Below are positions 1-5,195 of a stretch of DNA of 5,195 bases, in pieces (position 1 is the stretch's first letter; every line of letters starts with the position of its first letter). Location of the stretch: the NCBI GenBank assembly GCA_002483765.1, contig DLIO01000117.1:1-5195 (forward strand), in the 5' to 3' direction. Under the pieces are notes generated by a model that saw only the letters and a program-made list of their open reading frames with translations, was not told where the DNA came from and did no database searches. Both the position numbers and the translations under genes were made by a program. The stretch is from Lentisphaeria bacterium UBA7640 (lineage in GTDB: Bacteria > Verrucomicrobiota > Lentisphaeria > Victivallales > Victivallaceae).

Positions 1-293
1 TGCACCGTGTCGGGGCATATCTTACCGTAATTTGCCATCCTTCTTGCGTGACTTTCTAAGCTCTTATTAATTAAAGAATCTGCAACTATACGTCTGATTT
101 CGTGCAAGGGTATCATGTTTATCTTTCCTGTTTCGATTAGCGATTGCAATTTATCATTCGCTAATAAACATCTGCTCGTAGCTTTTTTCAAATTTGAGGT
201 TTTAAGAGATAGCATAACTTCGCTATCTTTAAGCCTTCTACGAAAGTAATAAGTTTCCTTTCTAAGCACTAAATGTTTTACTTCAACGTCCAT
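1..293 (-). CDS. Phage-type tyrosine recombinase (integrase), N-terminal fragment cut by the window edge
   Basis: About 97 codons are visible, running off the left edge; the catalytic C-terminal domain is outside the window. The ATG is at 293-291, and AAGGAA (306-301) lies 7 nt upstream as a ribosome binding site, which fixes the start. The protein opens MDVEVKHLVLRKETYYFRRR and continues with a 'LSLKTSNLKKATSR' stretch. A Y-x-F-R-R-R segment followed by S-L-x-T and an Ala-containing helix is the pattern at the N-terminus of many phage and island integrases (DUF6538-like arm-binding region followed by a SAM-like core-binding domain). Such enzymes cut and rejoin DNA at att sites. The gene lies directly downstream of the tRNA-Ser 3' end in the same orientation, the usual place for an island integrase. 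Codon use is AT-rich. The family call rests on this motif and the context; the catalytic R-H-R-Y residues cannot be checked here. Confidence 0.72.
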   Translation of the reverse strand, partial: MDVEVKHLVLRKETYYFRRRLKDSEVMLSLKTSNLKKATSRCLLANDKLQSLIETGKINMIPLHEIRRIVADSLINKSLESHARRMANYGKICPDTV

Positions 294-305
294 TTTTCTG
301 TTCCT

Positions 306-325
306 TTTGTGTAGCACTTTGTGTA
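306..325. repeat. Two direct repeats TTTGTGTA, 12-bp period, in the integrase leader
   Basis: TTTGTGTA occurs at 306-313 and again at 318-325. On the integrase strand it reads TACACAAA twice, one just upstream of the ribosome binding site and one overlapping it. Short direct repeats close to an att site are typical of integrase arm-type sites or of an autoregulatory operator. Which applies is inference. Confidence 0.4.
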
Positions 326-343
326 ACAGCAAAGAAAAAGAAT

Positions 344-360
344 AAAAAAAAGCATTTTTT
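344..360 (-). terminator. Weak A/T-only hairpin between tRNA-Ser and the integrase
   Basis: AAAAAA (346-351) and TTTTTT (355-360) flank GCA. Read on the minus strand this gives an A6/U6 stem with a 3-nt loop followed by more U residues. It could serve as a weak intrinsic terminator for the tRNA-Ser transcript. The stem has no G-C pairs, so much read-through into the integrase is plausible. Confidence 0.25.
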
Positions 361-394
361 GATGTTATTGATAATCAAGGAGTTACAAGAAAAA

Positions 395-415
395 TGGCGG
401 AGAGAGAGGGATTCG
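395..415 (-). other. Probable attachment site (att core) in the tRNA-Ser 3' end
   Basis: Integrases of this kind generally recombine within the 3' part of a tRNA gene and regenerate it. The integrase start codon lies about 100 bp beyond the CCA, so the island junction should lie in or near this segment. No second copy of the segment is inside the window, so the exact core cannot be defined; the other junction must be beyond the left edge. Confidence 0.45.
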
Positions 416-484
416 AACCCTCGGTAGAGTCACCCCTACACAGCATTTCCAATGCAGCGCCTTCGACCACTCGGCCATCTCTCC
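395..484 (-). tRNA. tRNA-Ser(GGA)
   Basis: The complete 90-nt class II tRNA includes an encoded CCA (397-395) and discriminator G. The acceptor arm GGAGAGA pairs perfectly with TCTCTCC. The D arm GCC/GGC, the T arm GAGGG/CCCTC with loop TTCGAAT, and the long variable arm typical of tRNA-Ser are all present. The variable arm can form six pairs, one of them G-U, closed by a GTGA tetraloop. The anticodon GGA lies at 450-448 in loop TTGGAAA and reads UCC and UCU. The anticodon stem CTGCA/TGCTG has one oddity, a U-U mismatch at positions 28-42. The 3' end faces the integrase gene, so the T arm to CCA region is the probable attachment-site core. Confidence 0.96.
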
Positions 485-486
485 GT

Positions 487-504
487 TTGCTTTTGTAGAA
501 GCAA
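487..504 (-). repeat. 6-bp inverted repeat in the tRNA-Ser 5' leader
   Basis: TTGCTT (487-492) and AAGCAA (499-504) flank a 6-nt loop immediately upstream of the tRNA 5' end. In the precursor RNA this would fold into a small hairpin next to the RNase P cleavage site. A role is not established. Confidence 0.35.
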
Positions 505-514
505 TAAGAGAATG

Positions 515-542
515 AAAATATCATTTTTAAGTTAAAAAGCAA
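515..542 (-). promoter_or_regulatory. Candidate sigma70 promoter for tRNA-Ser
   Basis: On the minus strand a -35-like TTGCTT (542-537) and a -10 TATTTT (520-515) are separated by 16 bp, with an extended -10 TG one base before the -10. Transcription would start near 508, about 24 nt before the mature tRNA. It matches the consensus moderately. Confidence 0.45.
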
Positions 543-566
543 ATCTGATTGTGACAAAAGTGTTAC

Positions 567-597
567 TTTCTTGAAAATTGGGAAGTAGTCCAAGAAA
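567..597. repeat. 7-bp perfect inverted repeat with 17-nt loop
   Basis: TTTCTTG (567-573) pairs with CAAGAAA (591-597). It lies in the divergent intergenic region between tRNA-Ser and the secretion operon. No U-tract follows on either strand, so it is a poor terminator candidate; it may be chance or a protein-binding site. Confidence 0.3.
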
Positions 598-660
598 ATA
601 AAAAATCATTGGAAGGAACTTTAGTCGCACTATACCATTCGGCATAGCGAGTACGAAAAG

Positions 661-704
661 CGCGGAAAGGAATGAAATTTCTAAATTCCCGACTCTTTTC
701 CGTG
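661..704 (+). repeat. 11-bp hairpin just upstream of the secretion-operon promoter
   Basis: CGCGGAAAGGA (661-671) can pair with TCTTTTCCGTG (694-704) over 11 positions, two of them G-U in plus-strand RNA. A competing shorter stem, GGAAT (669-673) with ATTCC (685-689), and a palindrome GAAATTTC (674-681) sit inside it. It ends 7 bp before the -35 box. It could be an operator, a terminator remnant, or part of a small transcript. Confidence 0.35.
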
Positions 705-711
705 GTTGGAA

Positions 712-740
712 TTGACAAAGTGGTTGCTGCGTGTTATTTT
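712..740 (+). promoter_or_regulatory. Sigma70-type promoter of the type I secretion operon
   Basis: A consensus TTGACA (712-717) is followed after exactly 17 bp by TATTTT (735-740), preceded by an extended -10 TG (732-733). Transcription should start near 747, giving an untranslated leader of about 120 nt before the ATG at 869. It is the best promoter match in the gene-free stretch 485-868 and is correctly oriented for the operon. Confidence 0.65.
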
Positions 741-784
741 TGCACTTATATTTTTGAATTTGTTTACTTAAGATTTTAAATATA

Positions 785-853
785 GCCGATCAATTTTGAG
801 TTAATGTCGAATCGGTTTTAAATAAATTACCACTATAACCGTATTTATATGGT
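785..853 (+). promoter_or_regulatory. Two possible hairpins in the operon 5' leader
   Basis: CCGAT (786-790) can pair with ATCGG (811-815) across a 20-nt loop. ACCA plus TATA (829-837, one bulged C) can pair with TATATGGT (846-853) across an 8-nt loop, ending four bases before the GGAG ribosome binding site (857-860). No known riboswitch or leader peptide is recognisable. The folds are weak and AT-rich, so a regulatory role is speculative. Confidence 0.25.
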
Positions 854-868
854 TTCGGAGTTATCATT

Positions 869-3424
869 ATGTTGAACGATCACGATTATAGCGGGTTGTG
901 CTGTTTGCAGGTTTTGTTTTCGCAGTTCCGCCGTGAGGTGAATTTTGCTGCGTTAGTAAATGAGGAACTAGAGGCCAAGTATCAGAAAAATGAGGCTGAT
1001 ACTTTGTTAGAAGTTGCCGCTATTCATCAGTTTCAACCGGAAACGACCCAGATTAGTGAGGCTGCTGAAGTTTATGCCGGGCCGGCGTTATTGCGTCTTA
1101 AAAATGGTAACTGGGTGTTGTTGCTGAACCTTGCTCAGTTAAAAAACGAGGAGTCATCGGCCCTTTTTGACCCACTTCGTCCGAAAGAGAAACAAAATAT
1201 TTCGGTGCCTAACGAGAAAATCATTGAACGTGCTGGGGAACCGTTGATTATTTTTCGTAACCTTCAACAGATCGACCTAGCACAACAAAGTGCGATTTTT
1301 GCTCTCTGTAGTATTGCTAAACATCATCATACTGACATGGATCCGCGGCGAGTCATGCACGAGTTTGCCATTGAGGATGAAGAGATCAAGGAATCGCTAC
1401 TTCATGAAATTGCTGAACGTTATGGGTTTAGATCTAAACGGGTCAAGCTCACTTGGGATAAATTAATCAAAGCAGGAAAGGCTTTCCCCTTGATTGGTGT
1501 TAAGAAAACCGGTAAGTACCAGGTTTTTTGTGGTTTCCGCACTACTGAAGAGGGGGTTGATCAATTAATTGTTGCCGATCCAGAACAAGATGATCCAGAG
1601 CATGGTCATTTTGCCTTTCTCTCGCGTGAAGAGTACGAGGATAGCTGTGAAAGAACCTGTATCCTTTTGAAGAAAATTTATAAGCTATCAGATGAAAGCC
1701 AACCCTTTGGCTTGCTTTGGTTTGTTCCTGAATTTTTGAAGTTACGCGCGGTTTTTTCTCGAATTATTCTCACGGTCGTGATGTTAACCTTGATTTCACT
1801 CGTGGTGCCACTTTTTTTCCAGATAGTGGTCGACAAAGTATTGGTCAATAAATCTTACAACACTCTGAATGTTATTGGTGTCGGCGTGGTGATTGCGATT
1901 GTGATCAACGGCTTTCTTGATTTTATTCGCGGTTATTTGTTACTATTCGCTACTAATAAGATTGATATCAACACGGCAACCAAAACCTTTAGACACCTGA
2001 TGCGGCTACCAATAGATTTTTTCGAGCGCGTTCCCTCTGGAGTGTTGCTGAAGCATATGCAGCAGACCGAGAAGATCCGTGGTTTTCTCGCAGGTAATCT
2101 TTTTTTTACCATTCTTGATCTCTTTTCGCTCTGTATCTTTATCCCATTTTTAATGCTTTACAGTGTCCAGTTGACTCTAGTTGTATTAGGTTTCTCGGCA
2201 CTGATGGCGATGGTTATCGCGTGTTTAATTAAACCGTTTCAAAGACGGCTCAATGAACTCTATCAAGCTGAAGGTAAACGGCAAAGCATGTTAGTTGAAT
2301 CAATTCATGGGATTCGTACAGTCAAATCTCTTTCACTCGAATCGGTAGAGGAAAAACATTGGGATGATTCCACGGCCTATGCGATAAAATCCTACTTTCA
2401 AGTCGGTAAAATCTCTATTACAGCTAAAAGTATTAGCCAAGTATTAGAGATGTTGATGACGATTGCAGTGATCTGGTTCGGAGCGCATCTGGTTTTTGGG
2501 CATCAAATCACTATTGGCGCGTTGATTGCCTTTCAAATGTTGTCTGGACGCGTTACAGGGCCATTAGTTAAGATGGTCGGACTGATTCATGAATATCAGC
2601 AGATAGCTCTATCTGTGAGGATGCTCGGAGTCGTGATGAATTCACCAGCGGAACCAGCTGGTGGCGGTGTCCGCAATCCGTTGCGCGGCAACCTTTCTTA
2701 TGAAAACGTTTCTTTTAAATATCGGCCCGACACCCCCGATGTGGTGAAAAATTTTACAGTCGATATTCCACAGGGCAATACTATCGGTATTGTTGGCCGT
2801 TCCGGTTCAGGTAAAACCACTTTAACCAAACTTATTCAGTCTCTTTATCCGGTTACCCAGGGCTTGATTAAAATTGACGGTATTGATATTCGTGAAATTG
2901 ATAAAGTTCACCTGCGAAGCAGTATCGGCGTGGTTTTACAGGAAAATTATTTTTTCAGCGGTACTATTCGCGAGAATATCGCCATCACCAAACGCAACGC
3001 CTCGCAGGAAGAGATTATTTATGTCGCCAAATTGGCGGGAGCAGATGACTTCGTACAGAAGATGCAGCGTGGTTACGACACTGTTTTGGAAGAAAACGCA
3101 TCTAACCTTTCTGGCGGACAAAAACAGCGCCTCGCCATTGCCCGAGCCTTGCTGACCAATCCACCAATTTTGATTTTTGACGAAGCGACCAGTGCGCTTG
3201 ATCCTGAAAGCGAATGTGTCATTCGGAAAAACCTTAAAGCGATTTCGCATGGCAGAACCGTGTTAATTGTTTCTCACCGCCTTAGTATTGTCAGTCGTGC
3301 CGACCGGATACTTGTTATTGACGAAGGGGAATTGGTGGCCTCTGGAACTCATCATGAACTACTCGCGCAATCCGGCATCTACTATGAATTCTGGACGCAA
3401 CAAATGACCGTGGAGGACGACTAA
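869..3424 (+). CDS. HlyB-type type I secretion ABC transporter (permease/ATPase) with tandem degenerate C39-like domains
   Basis: This 851-residue inner-membrane protein should power ATP-driven export of an unfolded protein through a HlyD/TolC-type channel. Residues 1-131 and about 137-270 each resemble the C39-peptidase-like domain of HlyB. Both keep the Asp-Pro (101-102, 237-238) but have Ser (8, 141) where the catalytic Cys would lie and W82 or Y217 in place of the His, so they should bind substrate rather than cut it. An exporter membrane domain follows (about 296-575, six likely helices). The nucleotide-binding domain has A-loop Y618, Walker A GRSGSGKTT (643-651), Q691, signature LSGGQKQR (747-754), Walker B ILIFDE (767-772), D-loop SALD and H803; all catalytic residues are intact. 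E. coli HlyB is about 707 residues, so the extra domain accounts for the added length. GGAG 8 nt before the ATG supports the start. One base separates it from the hlyD-like gene. Confidence 0.93.
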   Translation: MLNDHDYSGLCCLQVLFSQFRREVNFAALVNEELEAKYQKNEADTLLEVAAIHQFQPETTQISEAAEVYAGPALLRLKNGNWVLLLNLAQLKNEESSALFDPLRPKEKQNISVPNEKIIERAGEPLIIFRNLQQIDLAQQSAIFALCSIAKHHHTDMDPRRVMHEFAIEDEEIKESLLHEIAERYGFRSKRVKLTWDKLIKAGKAFPLIGVKKTGKYQVFCGFRTTEEGVDQLIVADPEQDDPEHGHFAFLSREEYEDSCERTCILLKKIYKLSDESQPFGLLWFVPEFLKLRAVFSRIILTVVMLTLISLVVPLFFQIVVDKVLVNKSYNTLNVIGVGVVIAIVINGFLDFIRGYLLLFATNKIDINTATKTFRHLMRLPIDFFERVPSGVLLKHMQQTEKIRGFLAGNLFFTILDLFSLCIFIPFLMLYSVQLTLVVLGFSALMAMVIACLIKPFQRRLNELYQAEGKRQSMLVESIHGIRTVKSLSLESVEEKHWDDSTAYAIKSYFQVGKISITAKSISQVLEMLMTIAVIWFGAHLVFGHQITIGALIAFQMLSGRVTGPLVKMVGLIHEYQQIALSVRMLGVVMNSPAEPAGGGVRNPLRGNLSYENVSFKYRPDTPDVVKNFTVDIPQGNTIGIVGRSGSGKTTLTKLIQSLYPVTQGLIKIDGIDIREIDKVHLRSSIGVVLQENYFFSGTIRENIAITKRNASQEEIIYVAKLAGADDFVQKMQRGYDTVLEENASNLSGGQKQRLAIARALLTNPPILIFDEATSALDPESECVIRKNLKAISHGRTVLIVSHRLSIVSRADRILVIDEGELVASGTHHELLAQSGIYYEFWTQQMTVEDD

Positions 3425-3425
3425 A

Positions 3426-4754
3426 ATGGATGAAAAAATTCCAATAGAAACCATTGAGTTTCAACCAGACGCTATTGAGATTAAAAACCAGCCATTGCCG
3501 CTATGGGCACAACTCTGTATCTTTATGCCAGTCTTAATTATTATAGGCGCTATCATCTGGGCATCGCTCGGACAAGTTGACGTTATTGTCCAAGCCGACG
3601 GCAAAATAGTCAGTGACAAACAGATTATTACGATGAAACCGTTGGAGCGTTCAGTAATCAAATCTATTGACGTCCGCATTGGCGATGTGGTTCGACCTAA
3701 TCAAATTTTAATCACCTTTGACCCGACTATCAATCAAGCGGAAGAGCAACGATTACGCAACGAGATGCAAAGCTTAAGCGCTAAATTCGACCGGTTAAAA
3801 GCCGAATTTGGAAATGTCGATTATAAAGTCAATCACGATGATGTCTTTCATCAGTGGCAAATGGCGATTTTTAAACAGCGTAATGAATTCCATCGTGAAA
3901 AGATGAACTACTATGACGAAGCGGTCAAACAAATTGATGCGTCGCGCAAAAGTCGTGAAGATTCGCTTGCTAAACAACGTGAACGCCTCGAAGCCGTACA
4001 GCAGATTGAACAAATGTTCATTCGAATGCGTGAAAAACAAGCCACATCACTAAAAGAGCTGCTGGAAATATCCATTACTCGTATGGATATGGAGCGCACG
4101 GTTGACGAATTGGAGAATAGCTTGCTTGAGCTAGTTCACCAGCGCGGCAGTACCATTGCCAGTAAGAATTCATTTATTCAAGAATGGCGCAATAATATCT
4201 CTGAGGAGCTAGTCAAAACCGATCGTGATCTCACCTCCACTCGTAAAAGTTATGACAAGATTGAACAACTGATCGCTTACGTTCATCTACGTTCGCCGTG
4301 CGAAGCTGTCGTTCATGAAATCGCCTCTTCCTCTTCAGGTTCCGCTGTGCGCGAAGCTGAATCAATGATTACGTTGATTCCGCTCGATGGTAAAATAGAG
4401 ATGGAAGCGGAAATCCGTCCTCAAGATATCGGCAAAGTCGAAATCGGCTCCGAAGTTAGAGTAAAACTCAATGCTTATCCATTTCAAAAACACGGTACAC
4501 TGGATGGACTTGTTCGTAATCTTTCCGAAGATACACTGCAAAAACCGCAAGGACAAAACCAGCAAGGTGGTAGCGCCAGTTATTACCGCGCCCGGATATC
4601 GCTGACTGGCGATCTGCGCGAAGTAAAAAAGAACTTTCGTATGATTCCCGGCATGGAAGCACAAGTCGAGATAAAAACCGGTCGTCGCCGCATCATCGAG
4701 TACATCGTTTATCCGTTAATCAAAGCCTTTGACGAAACCGCCAGAGAACCGTAA
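3426..4754 (+). CDS. HlyD-family membrane-fusion (periplasmic adaptor) protein of the type I secretion system
   Basis: The 442-residue adaptor should bridge the ABC transporter and a TolC-like outer-membrane channel. A short cytoplasmic N-terminus (1-27) precedes one membrane helix (about 28-48, CIFMPVLIIIGAIIWASLG). It is followed by a barrel/lipoyl half (about 50-95, VDVIVQADGKIV and IKSIDVRIGDVVRPNQ), a long charged alpha-helical, coiled-coil-like hairpin (about 97-276), the second lipoyl half (LRSPCEAVVHEI, 278-289) and a beta-barrel domain. The C-terminal PGMEAQVEIKTGRRRIIEYIVYP is highly typical of HlyD. It is a little shorter than E. coli HlyD (478). A Gln/Gly-rich stretch (about 363-374) interrupts the barrel region. 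GGAGG (3412-3416) lies 9 nt before the ATG, and the one-base gap to the transporter stop indicates one transcript, probably with translational coupling. Confidence 0.94.
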   Translation: MDEKIPIETIEFQPDAIEIKNQPLPLWAQLCIFMPVLIIIGAIIWASLGQVDVIVQADGKIVSDKQIITMKPLERSVIKSIDVRIGDVVRPNQILITFDPTINQAEEQRLRNEMQSLSAKFDRLKAEFGNVDYKVNHDDVFHQWQMAIFKQRNEFHREKMNYYDEAVKQIDASRKSREDSLAKQRERLEAVQQIEQMFIRMREKQATSLKELLEISITRMDMERTVDELENSLLELVHQRGSTIASKNSFIQEWRNNISEELVKTDRDLTSTRKSYDKIEQLIAYVHLRSPCEAVVHEIASSSSGSAVREAESMITLIPLDGKIEMEAEIRPQDIGKVEIGSEVRVKLNAYPFQKHGTLDGLVRNLSEDTLQKPQGQNQQGGSASYYRARISLTGDLREVKKNFRMIPGMEAQVEIKTGRRRIIEYIVYPLIKAFDETAREP

Positions 4755-4879
4755 TCAAGTAGGGGTTCGGATTTAACCACCAGATTAAAAAAATCACCAA
4801 AAAAGGAAAACTGGGCATGGAACTTTCAATATTGCTGTCCAATTAGTGTTTTTTATTGTTTTTTAGATTCTCTTATTCA

Positions 4880-4904
4880 ATTTTTCACTTTTATGGTGAA
4901 AAAT
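4880..4904. terminator. Perfect 9-bp AT-rich inverted repeat downstream of the operon
   Basis: ATTTTTCAC (4880-4888) and GTGAAAAAT (4896-4904) flank a 7-nt loop. It is the strongest stem between the hlyD-like stop (4754) and tRNA-Asn. It lacks a following U-tract and has few G-C pairs, so it could be a weak bidirectional terminator or an operator. No better intrinsic terminator is visible in 4755-4984. Confidence 0.35.
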
Positions 4905-4917
4905 CTTCAAAATGAGT

Positions 4918-4945
4918 TTGACTTTTTTAACTTCACTTGTATCTT
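4918..4945 (+). promoter_or_regulatory. Candidate sigma70 promoter for tRNA-Asn
   Basis: TTGACT (4918-4923) and TATCTT (4940-4945) are separated by 16 bp, placing a start near 4952, about 33 nt before the tRNA. The -35 is close to consensus and the -10 moderate. Confidence 0.45.
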
Positions 4946-4952
4946 AAAGCTT

Positions 4953-4975
4953 ATGTTCAAAAACATGATGAACAT
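4953..4975 (+). repeat. 7-bp inverted repeat in the tRNA-Asn leader
   Basis: ATGTTCA (4953-4959) and TGAACAT (4969-4975) form a perfect inverted repeat around a 9-nt loop at the predicted transcript start. A direct repeat AACATGA (4962-4968, 4971-4977) overlaps it. Its function is unknown; it may be a 5' hairpin of the tRNA precursor. Confidence 0.35.
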
Positions 4976-4984
4976 GAATTGCAT

Positions 4985-5059
4985 TCCGGCATAGCTCAGC
5001 GGTAGAGTAGGTGGCTGTTAACCACTTGGTCCCTGGTTCGAATCCAGGTGCCGGAGCCA
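4985..5059 (+). tRNA. tRNA-Asn(GTT)
   Basis: The complete 75-nt tRNA includes an encoded CCA (5057-5059). The acceptor stem TCCGGCA (4985-4991) pairs with TGCCGGA (5049-5055), with discriminator G. The anticodon stem GGTGG/CCACT has one G-U pair, and the loop CTGTTAA carries anticodon GTT at 5017-5019, which reads AAC and AAU. The T arm CCTGG/CCAGG has loop TTCGAAT. All conserved positions look normal. No integrase gene is visible in the 136 bases beyond its 3' end. Confidence 0.97.
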
Positions 5060-5060
5060 A

Positions 5061-5108
5061 TTTTCCCCAGCCCCTTGATGACTTCTCTCTTTCTCCCTGT
5101 TCCTGCCT
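5061..5108 (+). other. Pyrimidine-rich, G-poor tract after tRNA-Asn
   Basis: The segment is almost entirely C and T with few G residues. No hairpin terminator follows tRNA-Asn, so a Rho loading region is one possibility. This is composition only, and no gene is recognisable from here to the window end. Confidence 0.25.
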
Positions 5109-5195
5109 ATATACTTGATCCTTTGCGACGCCATTTTAATGATGTTTGAATAACTATCTAAAAGATTTATATTGAAATAAGGGTCTATTTCCGGT

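Noticed and set aside
375..593. 72-codon open frame on the minus strand
   Set aside because: It runs through the whole tRNA-Ser gene and has no ribosome binding site or recognisable protein features.
849..875. Upstream mini-ORF of 8 codons whose TGA overlaps the transporter start
   Set aside because: It has no ribosome binding site of its own; the GGAG falls inside it and is correctly spaced for the ATG at 869. Probably chance.
2874..3250. Open frames on both strands inside the ATPase domain
   Set aside because: They are shadows of the transporter gene, which has a full set of ABC motifs in its own frame.
3461..4664. Several minus-strand open frames opposite the hlyD-like gene
   Set aside because: They overlap a clear HlyD-family coding sequence and show no protein family features or ribosome binding sites.
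4817..4846. 9-residue ORF preceded by an AAGGA sequence
   Set aside because: It is too short to support as a gene, and such ORFs are expected by chance in AT-rich spacer DNA.
5146..5175. Possible promoter TTGAAT / TATTGA with 18-bp spacing near the right edge
   Set aside because: It matches the consensus poorly, and no downstream gene is visible to support it.
4985..5195. Possible second integration site at the tRNA-Asn 3' end
   Set aside because: No integrase fragment or duplicated tRNA 3' end appears in the 136 bases downstream.
1..5195. CRISPR array, insertion sequence or transposon ends
   Set aside because: No regularly spaced repeats, transposase coding sequence or terminal inverted repeats with target duplications were seen.

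Overview
The window looks like chromosomal DNA of a moderately AT-rich Gram-negative bacterium, most likely a gammaproteobacterium. The pointers are a HlyB/HlyD-type inner-membrane secretion pair, tRNA genes with the CCA tail encoded, and sigma70-like promoters. The sequence alone does not fix genus or family.

Layout from left to right. Positions 1-293 (minus strand) hold the N-terminal part of a phage-type tyrosine recombinase (integrase), cut by the window edge. About 100 bp of AT-rich DNA separates it from the 3' end of a complete tRNA-Ser(GGA) gene (395-484, minus). This is the classic arrangement of a genomic island or prophage integrated at a tRNA 3' end, so the mobile element should extend leftward out of the window. 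Positions 485-868 carry no gene. They hold the putative tRNA-Ser promoter, several inverted repeats, and a good sigma70-type promoter (712-740) with a leader of about 120 nt.

The core is a two-gene operon. One gene encodes an 851-residue HlyB-type ABC transporter for type I secretion (869-3424). One base later comes its HlyD-type membrane-fusion partner of 442 residues (3426-4754). Together they should form the inner-membrane and periplasmic part of a type I secretion machine that hands an unfolded substrate to a TolC-like outer-membrane channel. Neither a substrate (RTX or adhesin) nor a TolC homologue is in the window. The transporter is about 140 residues longer than HlyB. The extra length is explained by two consecutive C39-peptidase-like domains at its N-terminus, both without the catalytic Cys and His. 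This is the most interesting protein-level observation here.

Positions 4755-4984 are non-coding and contain a perfect 9-bp AT-rich inverted repeat and a candidate tRNA promoter. A complete tRNA-Asn(GTT) follows (4985-5059, plus). The last 136 bases hold no gene that I can recognise. The two tRNA 3' ends point away from the secretion operon, so the operon is not inside the element that targeted tRNA-Ser.
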